Source of the DNA: Bacillus pumilus
Lineage (GTDB): Bacteria > Bacillota > Bacilli > Bacillales > Bacillaceae
Direction of reading: 5' to 3'
Length of the DNA stretch: 49,075 nucleotides
Assembly: GCF_002744245.1 (NCBI RefSeq)
Contig: NZ_NKHG01000101.1
Location: forward strand, 1 to 49,075
Shown: one piece after another, positions 27,039 to 36,891 of the stretch
How positions within the stretch are numbered: position 1 is the stretch's first letter
How the letters are laid out: each line of letters begins with the position of its first letter
Program-made: the position numbers and the translations under genes
Notes under the pieces: model-generated
Seen by the model: the letters and a program-made list of their open reading frames with translations, nothing else
Databases searched by the model: none
What the model was told of the DNA's origin: nothing

Positions 27039-27069
27039 AAAGCATCCTCCATTCAACGGAGGATGCTTT
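27039..27069. terminator. bidirectional terminator between yuxK and yufK
   Basis: AAAGCATCCTCC (27039-27050) pairs perfectly with GGAGGATGCTTT (27058-27069), with A and T runs on the flanks. Confidence 0.92.
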
Positions 27070-27080
27070 CTTTCGTCTGA

Positions 27081-27638
27081 TTATGAAGGCAGACTTGCCA
27101 TCACACTGTTATAAAGCTTAATAAATAAGTACAAAATGCCGATCAAAAAAGTCGCCCAAAACAGCAAAATAAACATCATAAATCCAATTAAATTCAGCAT
27201 GGATAGCGATTGATAAATGCGAACCAACACCCATATAAAATAGACAAGACTTGCTAATACAAAGAGTCCTACAAGCAGGATGAACTGCTGCGTCAACAGA
27301 AAAGCAAGTAAGCTGGCAAACAAATAAACAACGGATGCAATCCGAATTTTCTTTAAGTTTTCCCCTTCAGGGTCCTTTGCGAAAAAGAGTAAAGCCAACT
27401 CTAAGACCGTATCAGCGATGAGTTTCAAAGCAGATAATATCATAAAATAAACAAGTGCAAATGCGGCAAATAGAGCAAAACGGATGCCCTGTTCTGAAAA
27501 GAATTCCAGCATTCCTTTTAAAATACCTGCTTGTGTCAAGAAATCAGTGGTCATGCCTACTGTGAAAATCGAAAAAGCAGAGCTGAATAGTAAAATTGAA
27601 ATCAGCGGAAAATATCCAGTCAAATATGTATTTTTCAT
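27081..27638 (-). CDS. yufK: YufK, multi-pass membrane protein
   Basis: A 185-aa protein, the same length as B. subtilis YufK, with about five TM helices (9-30, 45-70, 93-120, 125-150, 160-182). The function is unknown. AAAGGAAC precedes the ATG at 27638; a frame of 14 more codons has no good site. It is divergent from malK, with a 184-bp gap that may hold both promoters. Confidence 0.85.
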   Translation of the reverse strand: MKNTYLTGYFPLISILLFSSAFSIFTVGMTTDFLTQAGILKGMLEFFSEQGIRFALFAAFALVYFMILSALKLIADTVLELALLFFAKDPEGENLKKIRIASVVYLFASLLAFLLTQQFILLVGLFVLASLVYFIWVLVRIYQSLSMLNLIGFMMFILLFWATFLIGILYLFIKLYNSVMASLPS

Positions 27639-27822
27639 AAATAGTTCCTTTCTCATAAGCTCATTTTTATTATGGCTCACTTAAAACAGATTGACAAGAT
27701 GCTTTCAAAGGAAACTGGAATCAAAATCAAATTTGTGATTTTCACGTACATTCCTTCACAAACTTACATTTTCCCGTTAAAGTATTACTATTACGAAAAA
27801 ATCGTGCGTTAGGGGTATACTC

Positions 27823-29421
27823 GTGAAAAATACTTTAAGACTGCAAACACGGCTGACAATCTTTGTCTGTATCGTTGTTCTTATCTCCCTTTGTATTACA
27901 TTCTTTACGATATGGTCGGAAACAGCCAAGAACATTCATCAGCAGGAGCGTGACATTGCCCTATCCACTGCCAAAATGGTTGCAGAGGCACCGATCACAG
28001 CGAAATCATTAGAAGACCATTCATACTCAGCACTGCGTCAATATACAACAAATGTTCAGCGTATCACCAAAACCGAATTCGTTGTCGTCATGGATATGAA
28101 CGGCATTCGCAAAACACATCCGAATCCACAAAAAATCGGGAAGCGATTTGCTGGCGGTGATGAAAAACCGGCATTACAGGGTAAAGAACATATTAGCACG
28201 GCATCTGGAACACTTGGCAGGTCCATGCGTGCTTTTGTGCCTGTTTATAGCCAAGACGGAAAGCAGCTCGGGGCTGTGGCAGTAGGGATTACGTTAAAGG
28301 AAATTGACTTGATTATTCATCAAAGCTTACTCCCTCTCTACTTCGTCACATCGCTTAGCCTTCTATCTGGCATTATCGGTGCACTCATTGTTGCACGAAA
28401 AGTGAAGAAAATTATGTTTGGACTAGAGCCAGATGAAATCGCTACATTATTGAAAGAACGAAGCGCCATGCTAGAATCAACAAAAGAAGGGATTCTTGCT
28501 GTCGACCAGCACGGTAAAATCAAGCTGGCTAATGCAGAAGCCAAACGGCTCTTTCATAATATGGGCATTATGGTTGACCCTAGAGAACAGGATGTTCAGA
28601 CTCTCCTTCCTTCAAGCGGTCTAAAGCAAGTAATTAAAACACTCAAACCACTGCTTGATCGTGACGTAAGAATGAATGGGCTGGAGCTCGTCTTTAATGA
28701 GGTACCGATTACCGTAAAAGGTGAGATTGTGGGTGCGATTGCCACCTTCCGTGACAAAACAGAAGTCAAACACCTGGCTGAGCAGCTAAGCGGGGTCAAA
28801 ATGTATGCCAATGCCCTTCGCGCCCAGTCACACGAATTTATGAACAAGCTTCATGTGATTTTAGGATTGGTACAGCTCAAAAACTACGATGACCTTGGCA
28901 CTTATATAAAAGATATTGCGATTTATCAGCAAACAGAAACAAATGAAATCATCAACCATGTGAAAAATTCTGTCTTAGCAGGCTTTTTACTAGGAAAACA
29001 AAGTTATATTCGAGAACAAGGCGCCACCTTAGAAGTCATTTGCAGCACACAGGTTCCAAACTCGGAGGACCCAGCAGTGACGCATGATCTCATTACTGTC
29101 ATTGGCAACCTATTAAATAACGCACTCGATGCTGTTTCTCATACAGAGATCAAAAACATCTCGATCTCATTCCGATACGTTCAGGAGCAGCTTCATATTG
29201 AAATCACAGACACAGGTGTTGGTCTTACAAAAAAAGAACAGGACATCATGTTTGATCAAGGCTTTTCAACAAAAGGAGAGGACAGAGGATTCGGGCTCTA
29301 CTTCGTTGACCAAAGCCTCAAAAAACTAAGCGGACATATGATTGTCACGAGTGAAAAAGGAGAAGGAACGACCTTTAGTCTCCGCATCCCGTATAAACAA
29401 AAGGAGGATTCACATGATTAA
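27823..29421 (+). CDS. malK: MalK, malate sensor histidine kinase (CitA/DcuS type)
   Basis: A 532-aa sensor kinase. It has TM1 (about 11-32), an extracellular sCache/PASC ligand domain (35-165, with [19 protein letters not shown]), TM2 (about 168-192), a cytoplasmic PAS domain (210-325) and a kinase core. The phospho-His lies in [23 protein letters not shown] and GFGLYFVDQ form the ATP lid. B. subtilis MalK/MalR (YufL/YufM) senses external malate and induces maeN and other malate genes. It starts with GTG after TTAGGGG. It overlaps malR by 8 nt. Confidence 0.94.
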   Translation: MKNTLRLQTRLTIFVCIVVLISLCITFFTIWSETAKNIHQQERDIALSTAKMVAEAPITAKSLEDHSYSALRQYTTNVQRITKTEFVVVMDMNGIRKTHPNPQKIGKRFAGGDEKPALQGKEHISTASGTLGRSMRAFVPVYSQDGKQLGAVAVGITLKEIDLIIHQSLLPLYFVTSLSLLSGIIGALIVARKVKKIMFGLEPDEIATLLKERSAMLESTKEGILAVDQHGKIKLANAEAKRLFHNMGIMVDPREQDVQTLLPSSGLKQVIKTLKPLLDRDVRMNGLELVFNEVPITVKGEIVGAIATFRDKTEVKHLAEQLSGVKMYANALRAQSHEFMNKLHVILGLVQLKNYDDLGTYIKDIAIYQQTETNEIINHVKNSVLAGFLLGKQSYIREQGATLEVICSTQVPNSEDPAVTHDLITVIGNLLNNALDAVSHTEIKNISISFRYVQEQLHIEITDTGVGLTKKEQDIMFDQGFSTKGEDRGFGLYFVDQSLKKLSGHMIVTSEKGEGTTFSLRIPYKQKEDSHD

Positions 29422-30121
29422 TGTGCTAATAGTAGAAGATGATCCAATGGTTGGGGAGCTGAACAAACGCTATCTTACCCAAATAGATGGTTTTGAGTTA
29501 AAGGGGATTGCCACCTCCTTTCAACGGGCACTAGAATTATTAAAAACAGAAGTCATTCACCTTATACTGCTCGATATTTATATGCCTGGACAAAATGGGC
29601 TCGCTCTATTATCAGAAATTCGTCAGCAAAATCATGCCGTCGATGTGATTGTCATTTCTGCTGCCAATGAAGTCGATGTTGTGCAGCAAACGATGCGAAA
29701 CGGAGCCGTCGATTATTTAATCAAGCCATTTGAGTTTGAACGATTCCAATCAGCGCTGGCAGAGTATAAAAGAAAACACGCGCTGTACCAAACGATGAAC
29801 AGCATCTCGCAAAATGACTTAGATGCGAAGCTTTTTCATAAAAAAGCAGAGGCAGAAAAGGTGCTTCTGCCAAAAGGCCTGACCAAGAGCACTCTCAAAC
29901 TCATTTGGACAAGTATTCAATCTTTTGGTCAACAAGCTTTCACGACTGAAGACCTAGCCAATCATACAGAAATATCTCAAGTCTCAATTAGAAAATACTT
30001 GAAATTTCTTGAGGATATCGAAGTAGTCAATGTGGAAATGGCGTACGGGACAATCGGACGTCCTGTTTTCCAATATAAACTCAATACGAGCAATATGAAT
30101 TTGATTCAGCAATATCTATAA
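29414..30121 (+). CDS. malR: MalR, malate response regulator (CitB family)
   Basis: A 235-aa response regulator, the same length as in B. subtilis. The receiver domain has Asp9/Asp10, phospho-Asp54 in LLDIYMPG, and Lys106 or nearby in [10 protein letters not shown]-terminal helix-turn-helix (about 165-215, [24 protein letters not shown]) binds DNA. AAGGAGG precedes the ATG inside the end of malK, so translation is coupled. It is expected to activate maeN, 5.3 kb downstream, with the nup operon in between. Confidence 0.94.
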   Translation: MINVLIVEDDPMVGELNKRYLTQIDGFELKGIATSFQRALELLKTEVIHLILLDIYMPGQNGLALLSEIRQQNHAVDVIVISAANEVDVVQQTMRNGAVDYLIKPFEFERFQSALAEYKRKHALYQTMNSISQNDLDAKLFHKKAEAEKVLLPKGLTKSTLKLIWTSIQSFGQQAFTTEDLANHTEISQVSIRKYLKFLEDIEVVNVEMAYGTIGRPVFQYKLNTSNMNLIQQYL

Positions 30122-30127
30122 TTTGAC

Positions 30128-30161
30128 ACATCTGACCTTTCACAAAGGCCAGATGTTTTTT
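30128..30161 (+). terminator. malR: terminator of malKR
   Basis: ACATCTG-A-CCTTT (30128-30140) pairs with AAAGG-C-CAGATGT (30144-30156), followed by TTTTTT. It ends the operon 7 nt after the malR stop. Confidence 0.9.
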
Positions 30162-30525
30162 ATGGCATACGATGTGACAAACCCCTTGATATCAATGGTT
30201 CAACTGTAGTGAAGCACATCACAAAATCGGCATTATATCATATTTCACCACATAAAAAGACAAAGAATGATGCCATTTAACATTTTTTTTAAAATAAAAC
30301 AAATTTCTATTTATTTATTCGATTGGAAATGATAAATTATGATTGATTAGTTCAACGAGATATAAGTCTGATGTCTCACATCTTCTCTCCTGCCCCTTTA
30401 AGTTTCTTGAGAATGCAGGATAAAATACCCTTTTCACTACGAGAGAGTACGATAGGAGAAGATAAGATTCGGTCTTTTTTCGCGAGACTTTTCTGAAACT
30501 TTTAAATTTTATAGGGGGTTATGTT
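30162..30525 (+). promoter_or_regulatory. long nupN leader with possible multi-helix fold and CodY box
   Basis: A 364-bp stretch without a gene. From about 30340 it can fold as ATCTTCTC (30379-) with GAGAAGAT (around 30457), enclosing TCCTGC/GCAGGA, followed by a small hairpin AAGATTCGGTCTT and six T. This layout resembles a riboswitch with a terminator, but it matches no purine riboswitch consensus I know. A CodY-like box follows (30487-30501). No confident promoter is seen; TATAAG near 30361 and TAAAAT near 30422 are candidates. Confidence 0.4.
30487..30501 (+). promoter_or_regulatory. CodY-binding box upstream of nupN
   Basis: The 15-mer ACTTTTCTGAAACTT differs at two positions from the CodY consensus AATTTTCWGAAAATT. 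It lies 25 nt before the nupN start. CodY repression of nupNOPQ is known in B. subtilis, which supports the call. Confidence 0.7.
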
Positions 30526-31608
30526 TTGAAGAAGCGCAAAATTGGACTAGCATTGTCCTTAGTCGTAGCAGCAGGAACCATCCTTGGAGCATGCGGCAAC
30601 TCTGGCTCAAACAGCAGTGAAGGAAAAAAAGATAAAGATCAATTCACTGTTGCCATGGTAACAGATGTCGGTGGTGTCGATGACAAATCTTTTAACCAAT
30701 CGGCTTGGGAAGGTTTACAAGCATTTGGTAAAGACAACAACTTATCAAAAGGTAAAAACGGGTTTAATTACTTACAATCTAAATCAGACGCTGACTATAC
30801 AACAAACTTAAACACATTGACTCGTGAAAAGTTCGACCTGATTTACGGAATTGGATTCTTGATGCAAGATTCAATTAGCGAAATTGCAGATCAACGTAAG
30901 AACAATCATTTTGCTATTGTTGATGCAGTGGTGAAAAAAGACAACGTAGCAAGCATTACATTTAACGAAAACGAAGGATCATTCCTTGTAGGAGTTGCGG
31001 CTGCTCTTTCTACAAAATCAAACAAAATCGGTTTTGTTGGCGGAGTTGACTCTGAATTGATCAGAAAATTCGAAGTTGGTTTCCGTGCTGGCGTTGAAGC
31101 AGCTAACCCGAAAGCAAAAGTTGAAGTGAAATATGCTGGCTCATTTGATAAAGCAGATATCGGTAAAGCAACAGCTGAAAGTATGTACAAATCTGGCGTA
31201 GACATCATTTATCATGCAGCTGGCGGCACTGGAACTGGTGTCTTCACAGAAGCGAAAAACCTGAAAAAAGCAGATCCGAATCGTAAAGTTTGGGTCATTG
31301 GTGTAGATAAAGACCAATATGACGAAGGAAAAGTACCTGGAACAAAACAAAGTGTTACATTAACTTCTATGATTAAGAAAGTAGACACAGCAGTACAAGA
31401 CTTAACGACAAAAGCAAAAGAAGGTAAATTCCCTGGCGGCGAAGTCATGACGTACGGCCTGAAAGAAGGCGGCGTTGACATCTCTCCATCTCAGGACAAC
31501 CTTGACAAAGATGTACTGAAGAAAGTAGAAGAATGGAAACAAAAAATCATCAAGGGTGAAGTCAAAATCCCTGCAACACGTGATGAACTAAAAGATTTTA
31601 AAGCTTAA
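30526..31608 (+). CDS. nupN: NupN, nucleoside ABC transporter substrate-binding lipoprotein
   Basis: A 360-aa lipoprotein of the BMP/Med family, the binding protein of the NupNOPQ guanosine/nucleoside importer. The signal peptide ends at lipobox LGAC with Cys23. The mature part shows [18 protein letters not shown] and the C-terminal substrate-fold segment. The start is a TTG at 30526, 7 nt after AGGGGG. An ATG 5 nt earlier reads ATG-TTT-TGA and ends across the TTG. Two hairpins follow before nupO, which would favour a high level of binding protein relative to the rest. Confidence 0.95.
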   Translation: MKKRKIGLALSLVVAAGTILGACGNSGSNSSEGKKDKDQFTVAMVTDVGGVDDKSFNQSAWEGLQAFGKDNNLSKGKNGFNYLQSKSDADYTTNLNTLTREKFDLIYGIGFLMQDSISEIADQRKNNHFAIVDAVVKKDNVASITFNENEGSFLVGVAAALSTKSNKIGFVGGVDSELIRKFEVGFRAGVEAANPKAKVEVKYAGSFDKADIGKATAESMYKSGVDIIYHAAGGTGTGVFTEAKNLKKADPNRKVWVIGVDKDQYDEGKVPGTKQSVTLTSMIKKVDTAVQDLTTKAKEGKFPGGEVMTYGLKEGGVDISPSQDNLDKDVLKKVEEWKQKIIKGEVKIPATRDELKDFKA

Positions 31609-31618
31609 TTTGAGCATC

Positions 31619-31639
31619 GGGATAAGCAAGTCTTATCCC
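31619..31639 (+). terminator. first intercistronic hairpin, nupN-nupO
   Basis: GGGATAAG (31619-31626) pairs with CTTATCCC (31632-31639). The following sequence is pyrimidine-rich rather than a clean T-run, so it may stabilise the nupN mRNA end rather than terminate. Confidence 0.65.
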
Positions 31640-31681
31640 CTTGCCTCTCCTTTACCTCCTCTTTATTCATAAAAGGTGGTA

Positions 31682-31720
31682 AAAGAAAAGCTTCAGCCTC
31701 GTTTTGCAGCTTTTCTTTTG
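31682..31720 (+). terminator. second intercistronic hairpin, nupN-nupO
   Basis: AAAAGAAAAGCT (31682-31693) pairs perfectly with AGCTTTTCTTTT (31709-31720), with T-rich sequence in and after the 3' arm. It is a probable partial terminator inside the nup operon. Confidence 0.75.
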
Positions 31721-31767
31721 CTAGTTTTTATCTTCATCAGCACCCTAAAAAAGGAGCGGTTAAACCT

Positions 31768-33303
31768 GTGGATTATGTCATTGAAATGTTGAATATACGC
31801 AAAGAATTCCCTGGCATTGTAGCAAACGACAACATTACGCTGCAGCTAAAAAAGGGCGAAATTCATGCGCTGCTTGGTGAAAACGGCGCTGGAAAATCAA
31901 CGCTCATGAACGTGCTTTTCGGACTGTATCAGCCTGAAAAAGGTGAAATCAAGGTACACGGAAAACCCGTTCACATCTTAAATCCAAATGATGCAAGTGA
32001 TTTAGGCATTGGAATGGTGCATCAGCACTTTATGCTTGTGGATACATTCACTGTTGCTGAAAACATCATTTTAGGGAAAGAGCCAAAGAAGTTGGGGAAG
32101 ATTGACAAAGAACAAGCGATTCAGCAAGTGCAAGAACTTTCTGACCGCTATGGACTAAAAATAGACCCTGCCGCAAAAGTATCTGATATCTCTGTCGGAA
32201 TGCAGCAGCGTGCAGAAATCTTAAAAACACTATACCGCGGCGCTGACATTTTGATCTTCGACGAACCAACAGCCGTCTTAACACCACAAGAGATAAAAGA
32301 ACTCATACAAATTATGAAAAACTTAATCAATGAAGGTAAATCCATTATTTTAATTACCCATAAACTGAAGGAAATTATGGATGCGTGTCATCGCGTCACC
32401 ATTATTCGAAAAGGTCAAGGCATTCGTACACTTGATGTTGAAAGCACAAATAAAGACGAGCTTGCCAGCTTAATGGTCGGCCGGGAAGTCTCATTTAAAA
32501 CAGATAAAAAAGCAGCCTCGCCCGCTGAGGAAGTACTTCAAATTCAAGACCTGACAGTAAAAGACGCACGAGGAATCGAAGCAGTCAAACATCTGAACCT
32601 CTCAGTGAAGGCTGGCGAGATTGTCGGAATCGCTGGTGTAGATGGCAATGGGCAATCTGAATTAATTGAAGCCATGACAGGTCTTAAGAAATCAGAATCT
32701 GGCACGATCCTGCTAAACGGGAAAGCTATTCAAAATCTCCCGCCTCGTAAGGTCACCGAATCTGGTATTGGCCATATTCCTCAAGACCGTCATAAGCACG
32801 GACTGGTTCTCGATTTTTCAATTGGAGAAAATATTTCCTTACAAACGTATTATCAGCGTCCTTATTCGAAGTTCGGTTTGATGAATATGAAAAATATTTA
32901 TCAAAAAGCAAAACGAATCATTGCTGAATATGACGTACGGACACCGAGTGAATATACAGAAGCACGTGCGCTGTCAGGCGGTAACCAGCAAAAAGCCATT
33001 ATCGGTCGTGAAGTTGACCGCAATCCTGATTTATTAATTGCCGCACAGCCGACACGCGGACTTGATGTCGGGGCAATTGAATTTGTTCATAAGCGTCTCA
33101 TTGAACAAAGAGATGCAGGCAAAGCCGTTCTGCTCATCTCCTTTGAGCTTGATGAAATTATCAATGTCAGCGACAAAATTGCTGTGATCTTTGAAGGTAG
33201 CATAATCGCCATTGTTGATCCAAAAGAAACAACAGAGCAAGAGCTTGGTCTATTAATGGCTGGAAGTACGCAACAGGAAGTGGGGAAAGAAGCAAATGTC
33301 TAA
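31768..33303 (+). CDS. nupO: NupO, nucleoside ABC transporter ATP-binding protein
   Basis: A 511-aa duplicated ABC ATPase of the sugar/nucleoside type. The first half has Walker A GENGAGKST, a signature region SVGMQQRAEIL and Walker B ILIFDEPTAVL. The second half has degenerate Walker A GVDGNGQSE, signature LSGGNQQKAI and LIAAQPTRGLD. The start is a GTG at 31768 behind AAAAAGGAG. It overlaps nupP by 8 nt. It powers the NupP/NupQ permease. Confidence 0.95.
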   Translation: MDYVIEMLNIRKEFPGIVANDNITLQLKKGEIHALLGENGAGKSTLMNVLFGLYQPEKGEIKVHGKPVHILNPNDASDLGIGMVHQHFMLVDTFTVAENIILGKEPKKLGKIDKEQAIQQVQELSDRYGLKIDPAAKVSDISVGMQQRAEILKTLYRGADILIFDEPTAVLTPQEIKELIQIMKNLINEGKSIILITHKLKEIMDACHRVTIIRKGQGIRTLDVESTNKDELASLMVGREVSFKTDKKAASPAEEVLQIQDLTVKDARGIEAVKHLNLSVKAGEIVGIAGVDGNGQSELIEAMTGLKKSESGTILLNGKAIQNLPPRKVTESGIGHIPQDRHKHGLVLDFSIGENISLQTYYQRPYSKFGLMNMKNIYQKAKRIIAEYDVRTPSEYTEARALSGGNQQKAIIGREVDRNPDLLIAAQPTRGLDVGAIEFVHKRLIEQRDAGKAVLLISFELDEIINVSDKIAVIFEGSIIAIVDPKETTEQELGLLMAGSTQQEVGKEANV

Positions 33304-34342
33304 TCGCTTAACAAATCTGCTGATTCCGCTTATAGCCATTGTACTTGGCCTTTTCGTTGGGGCCATTATCATGCTTGCAAGCGGTTATAGTGTCATCGAA
33401 GGCTATGGCGCCCTTTGGAATGGCGTCTTCGGTGAGACCTATTATATGGGAGAAACCATCAGACAAGTTACACCTTATATTTTATCAGGGCTTGCTGTTG
33501 CCTTTGCATTTCGGACAGGCCTCTTTAATATCGGTGTAGAAGGTCAATTACTGATCGGCTGGATAGCTGCTGTATGGATTGGAACTACGGTTCATGCACC
33601 GATCTACATTCACCTACCTCTTGCACTGATCACGGCTGCTGTTGCAGGTGCATTATGGGGCTTTATTCCTGGGTTTTTAAAAGCTCGTTTCTATGTTCAT
33701 GAAGTCATTGTCACCATCATGATGAACTATATTGCCCTTCATGTGACAAACTATTTAATTTCAGATGTCTTAACAAGTAATAAAGATAAAACAGAAAAAA
33801 TTGATGCAACCGCATCGCTTCGCTCTGGATTCTTTGAGCAAATCACCGATTTTTCTAGAATGCATAACGGTATTTTTGTTGCCATCATTGCTGCTGTTGT
33901 CATGTGGGTCATTATTCAAAAAACCTCTAAAGGGTTTGAATTACGGGCTGTTGGCATGAATCAACAGGCCTCTCATTATGCCGGGATGAACGTTCGCCGC
34001 AATATCATTTATGCGATGCTGATTTCTGGTGCCTTTGCAGGGCTTGCAGGCGCAATGGAAGGGCTTGGAACGTTTGAGTATGCCTCTATTAAAGGCTCAT
34101 TTACGGGTGTTGGTTTTGATGGAATCGCCGTCGCCTTATTAGGTGGAAACACAGCCATTGGTGTTGTTCTGGCTGCATTATTGCTTGGTGGATTGAAGGT
34201 CGGCGCTTTAAATATGCCGCTTGAATCTGGCGTACCGACTGAGGTCGTTGATATTGTCATTGCGATCATTATTCTTTTCGTCGCCTCAAGCTATATTATC
34301 CGTCTTGTGATTCAACAAATGAAGAAAAAGGGGGGAAAATAA
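33296..34342 (+). CDS. nupP: NupP, nucleoside ABC transporter permease
   Basis: A 348-aa permease of the BPD_transp_2 family with about ten TM helices. The conserved RTGLFNIGVEGQLLIG near residue 75 and RAVGMNQQASHYAGMN, the coupling region, near 215 are present. GGGAAAGAAGC precedes the ATG within the nupO end, so translation is coupled. It pairs with NupQ. Confidence 0.94.
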   Translation: MSNRLTNLLIPLIAIVLGLFVGAIIMLASGYSVIEGYGALWNGVFGETYYMGETIRQVTPYILSGLAVAFAFRTGLFNIGVEGQLLIGWIAAVWIGTTVHAPIYIHLPLALITAAVAGALWGFIPGFLKARFYVHEVIVTIMMNYIALHVTNYLISDVLTSNKDKTEKIDATASLRSGFFEQITDFSRMHNGIFVAIIAAVVMWVIIQKTSKGFELRAVGMNQQASHYAGMNVRRNIIYAMLISGAFAGLAGAMEGLGTFEYASIKGSFTGVGFDGIAVALLGGNTAIGVVLAALLLGGLKVGALNMPLESGVPTEVVDIVIAIIILFVASSYIIRLVIQQMKKKGGK

Positions 34343-35302
34343 GTGGGGTTTCTGCAAATTCTTGAAATCATCGTCCCAGCTACACTTGTTTATGCTGCAC
34401 CACTTATTTTAACCGCTCTTGGAGGCGTCTTTTCAGAAAGATCAGGTGTTGTGAATATCGGTCTTGAAGGTTTGATGGTCGTCGGAGCATTTTCCAGTAT
34501 TATCTTTAACTTGTTTTTTGCTGATACGTTTGGCACCTTGACCCCGTGGCTTGGGCTTCTCGTTGGGATGGCTGTAGGCGGATTGTTCTCACTCATTCAC
34601 GCTGTTGCAACTATAACGTTTCGAGCAGATCAAACAGTCAGTGGTGTCGCTATTAATATGCTTGCTCTTGGTGCTACATTGTTTGTCGTAAAGCTTATAT
34701 ACGGAAAAGCACAAACAGATAAAATTACACAGCCTTTCTATAAAGGAGATATTCCCCTTTTAAGTGATATTCCAATCATTGGGGATATTTTCTTTAAAGA
34801 TGTATATTATACGTCTATACTCGCACTCACTCTAGCGGTTGTTGCTTGGTTTGTTTTGTTTAAAATGCCATTTGGTCTTCGTCTTCGTGCAGTCGGAGAG
34901 CATCCAATGGCTGCTGATACAATGGGCATTAAAGTTTATCATATGCGTTACATTGGCGTCTTCATTAGTGGTCTGTTTGGCGGTCTTGGCGGGGCTGTCT
35001 ACGCTTCGACCATCGCTCTAGAGTTCTCACATGCGACCATTACAGGGCAAGGTTTCATTGCTTTGGCTGCGCTTGTATTCGGTAAGTGGCATCCATTTGG
35101 CGCAATGGGCGCTGCATTATTCTTTGGATTTGCTCAAAGTTTAAGCATCATTGGCTCTCTCTTACCGCTATTTCAAGATATACCGAACGTGTACATGCTC
35201 ATTGCACCGTATGTGCTTACCATCCTAGCACTTACTGGCTTTATCGGACGTGCAGATGCACCGAAAGCCCTTGGTACACCTTATTTAAAAGGAAAACGAT
35301 AA
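34343..35302 (+). CDS. nupQ: NupQ, nucleoside ABC transporter permease
   Basis: A 319-aa permease of the BPD_transp_2 family with about nine TM helices. Its N-terminal signature is SERSGVVNIGLEGLMVVG, and the coupling region reads RLRAVGEHPMAADTMGI. The GTG start is directly after the nupP stop and follows AAAAAGGGGGG. It ends the operon at a strong terminator. Confidence 0.94.
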   Translation: MGFLQILEIIVPATLVYAAPLILTALGGVFSERSGVVNIGLEGLMVVGAFSSIIFNLFFADTFGTLTPWLGLLVGMAVGGLFSLIHAVATITFRADQTVSGVAINMLALGATLFVVKLIYGKAQTDKITQPFYKGDIPLLSDIPIIGDIFFKDVYYTSILALTLAVVAWFVLFKMPFGLRLRAVGEHPMAADTMGIKVYHMRYIGVFISGLFGGLGGAVYASTIALEFSHATITGQGFIALAALVFGKWHPFGAMGAALFFGFAQSLSIIGSLLPLFQDIPNVYMLIAPYVLTILALTGFIGRADAPKALGTPYLKGKR

Positions 35303-35318
35303 ATACGATGTATGATCA

Positions 35319-35355
35319 ATCCCCTGAAGAACAAACTATCTTCAGGGGATTTTTG
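35319..35355 (+). terminator. nupQ: terminator of the nup operon
   Basis: Twelve-base perfect arms, ATCCCCTGAAGA (35319-35330) and TCTTCAGGGGAT (35339-35350), are followed by TTTT. Confidence 0.93.
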
Positions 35356-35478
35356 TATGATAAAAACGAAAAACGCCCCTGTTTATTTTACTTTTATTAT
35401 ACTTAATTTAGTTTAATAAATAGAAGAGTGACATCGAATCTTCTACAATTGAGACAAATAGCATTTGGGGGTGTTTAT

Positions 35479-36816
35479 GTGGCTAATGCACAACAATTGA
35501 AATCGATTACAAACGATTCTGACAATAATAAAAGCGTTTTCCGAAAGATCATGTCTTGGAAAATTGGTGTTATTGATCTTCCTGTGTATTTAGTACTTGC
35601 AGCGATTATTTTAACTGCCGCTTATTTTAATAAAATTCCAGCAAATATGCTTGGTGGTTTCGCTGTTATTATGATTTTAGGGATTTTCCTTGGAGATGTA
35701 GGACAACGTATTCCAATCTTAAAAGATATTGGTGGACCGGCGATTCTTTCTTTATTCGTACCATCGTTCCTGGTCTTTTTTAATGTCTTGAACCCGAACT
35801 CGTTGGAAGCGGTTACGTCTCTTATGAAAACGTCTAACTTCCTTTACTTCTATATTTCTGCTCTTGTAGTAGGTAGTATTCTTGGGATGCAGCGAACTGT
35901 TTTAGTACAAGGCCTTATTCGTATGTTTGTTCCTCTTGTCGCAGGTACAATTGCAGCTGTGACTGCCGGAATTCTTGTTGGTCTTTTAGTTGGTTACACA
36001 CCACATCATTCGTTCTTCTTTATTATTGTACCGATTATTGCTGGTGGTGTTGGTGAAGGGATTTTGCCATTATCGATTGCTTATTCACAAATTCTTGGTG
36101 TATCAGCAGAGTCATTAATTTCTCAATTAATTCCTGCTGCTGTTATTGGAAACGTCATTGCCATTATCTGTGCTGGCGCAATGAAAAAGCTTGGTGAAAA
36201 GCGTCCTGAACTTAACGGAAATGGCCGTCTTGTAAAATCGAAAGAAGCAAACGAAATTTTCGAGCAGCCTGATTTGGATGCAAAAGTTGATTTCGGTTTA
36301 ATGGGTGCAGGTGTACTTGTTGCTTGTACGACCTTCATCTTTGGTGGTTTGTTAGAAAGCTTTGTTCATATTCCAGGTCCAATCTTGATGATTGTTCTTG
36401 CAGCATTAATCAAATACTTAAACGTGATGCCTCAGCATCTACAAAATGGTTCTCAGCAGTTCTACAAGTTTGTATCAAGAAGCTTTACATGGCCGCTTAT
36501 GGTTGGTCTAGGTATTCTCTACATTCCACTTGATGATGTAGCATCTGTTATCTCTTTTCCTTTTATATGCGTATGTATCGCTGTTGTACTAGCAATGGTT
36601 GGTTCTGGTTACTTCGTTGGTAAATTAATGAACATGTACCCAGTAGAATCTGCGATTGTGACTGGCTGCCACAGCGGACTAGGTGGTACTGGTGACGTTG
36701 CGATTCTTTCAGCTTCTGGAAGAATGGGTCTTATGCCTTTCGCTCAAGTATCTACACGTCTTGGCGGAGCTGCAACCGTTATTTGCGCTACGATCTTGCT
36801 TAGAATGTTTACTTAA
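35479..36816 (+). CDS. maeN: MaeN, Na+/malate symporter (2-hydroxycarboxylate transporter family)
   Basis: A 445-aa CitS/2HCT-family transporter (B. subtilis MaeN 448 aa) with about eleven TM helices. It carries the two GGXG re-entrant loops: GGVGEGILP at about residue 193 and HSGLGGTGDVAIL near 400. It imports malate with Na+. The start is a GTG at 35479 behind TTTGGGGG; the upstream frame from 35428 has no site. It is expected to be induced by MalK/MalR; its leader (35356-35478) is A/T-rich, with TATACT near 35398 as a -10 candidate. Confidence 0.94.
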   Translation: MANAQQLKSITNDSDNNKSVFRKIMSWKIGVIDLPVYLVLAAIILTAAYFNKIPANMLGGFAVIMILGIFLGDVGQRIPILKDIGGPAILSLFVPSFLVFFNVLNPNSLEAVTSLMKTSNFLYFYISALVVGSILGMQRTVLVQGLIRMFVPLVAGTIAAVTAGILVGLLVGYTPHHSFFFIIVPIIAGGVGEGILPLSIAYSQILGVSAESLISQLIPAAVIGNVIAIICAGAMKKLGEKRPELNGNGRLVKSKEANEIFEQPDLDAKVDFGLMGAGVLVACTTFIFGGLLESFVHIPGPILMIVLAALIKYLNVMPQHLQNGSQQFYKFVSRSFTWPLMVGLGILYIPLDDVASVISFPFICVCIAVVLAMVGSGYFVGKLMNMYPVESAIVTGCHSGLGGTGDVAILSASGRMGLMPFAQVSTRLGGAATVICATILLRMFT

Positions 36817-36828
36817 TCAAAACATAAT

Positions 36829-36867
36829 AAAAAAGCATGAGCTCTCACGAAGGGCACATGCTTTTTT
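36829..36867. terminator. maeN: terminator of maeN
   Basis: AAAAAAGCATG (36829-36839) pairs with CATGCTTTTTT (36857-36867). It can act in both directions and faces the convergent yufS. Confidence 0.88.
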
Positions 36868-36891
36868 ACATTTCTTTTTTCTTATAAGACG

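Noticed and set aside
30337..30480. Purine riboswitch upstream of nupN
   Set aside because: The conserved loop sequences of the guanine/adenine aptamer are missing; only a generic fold can be supported.
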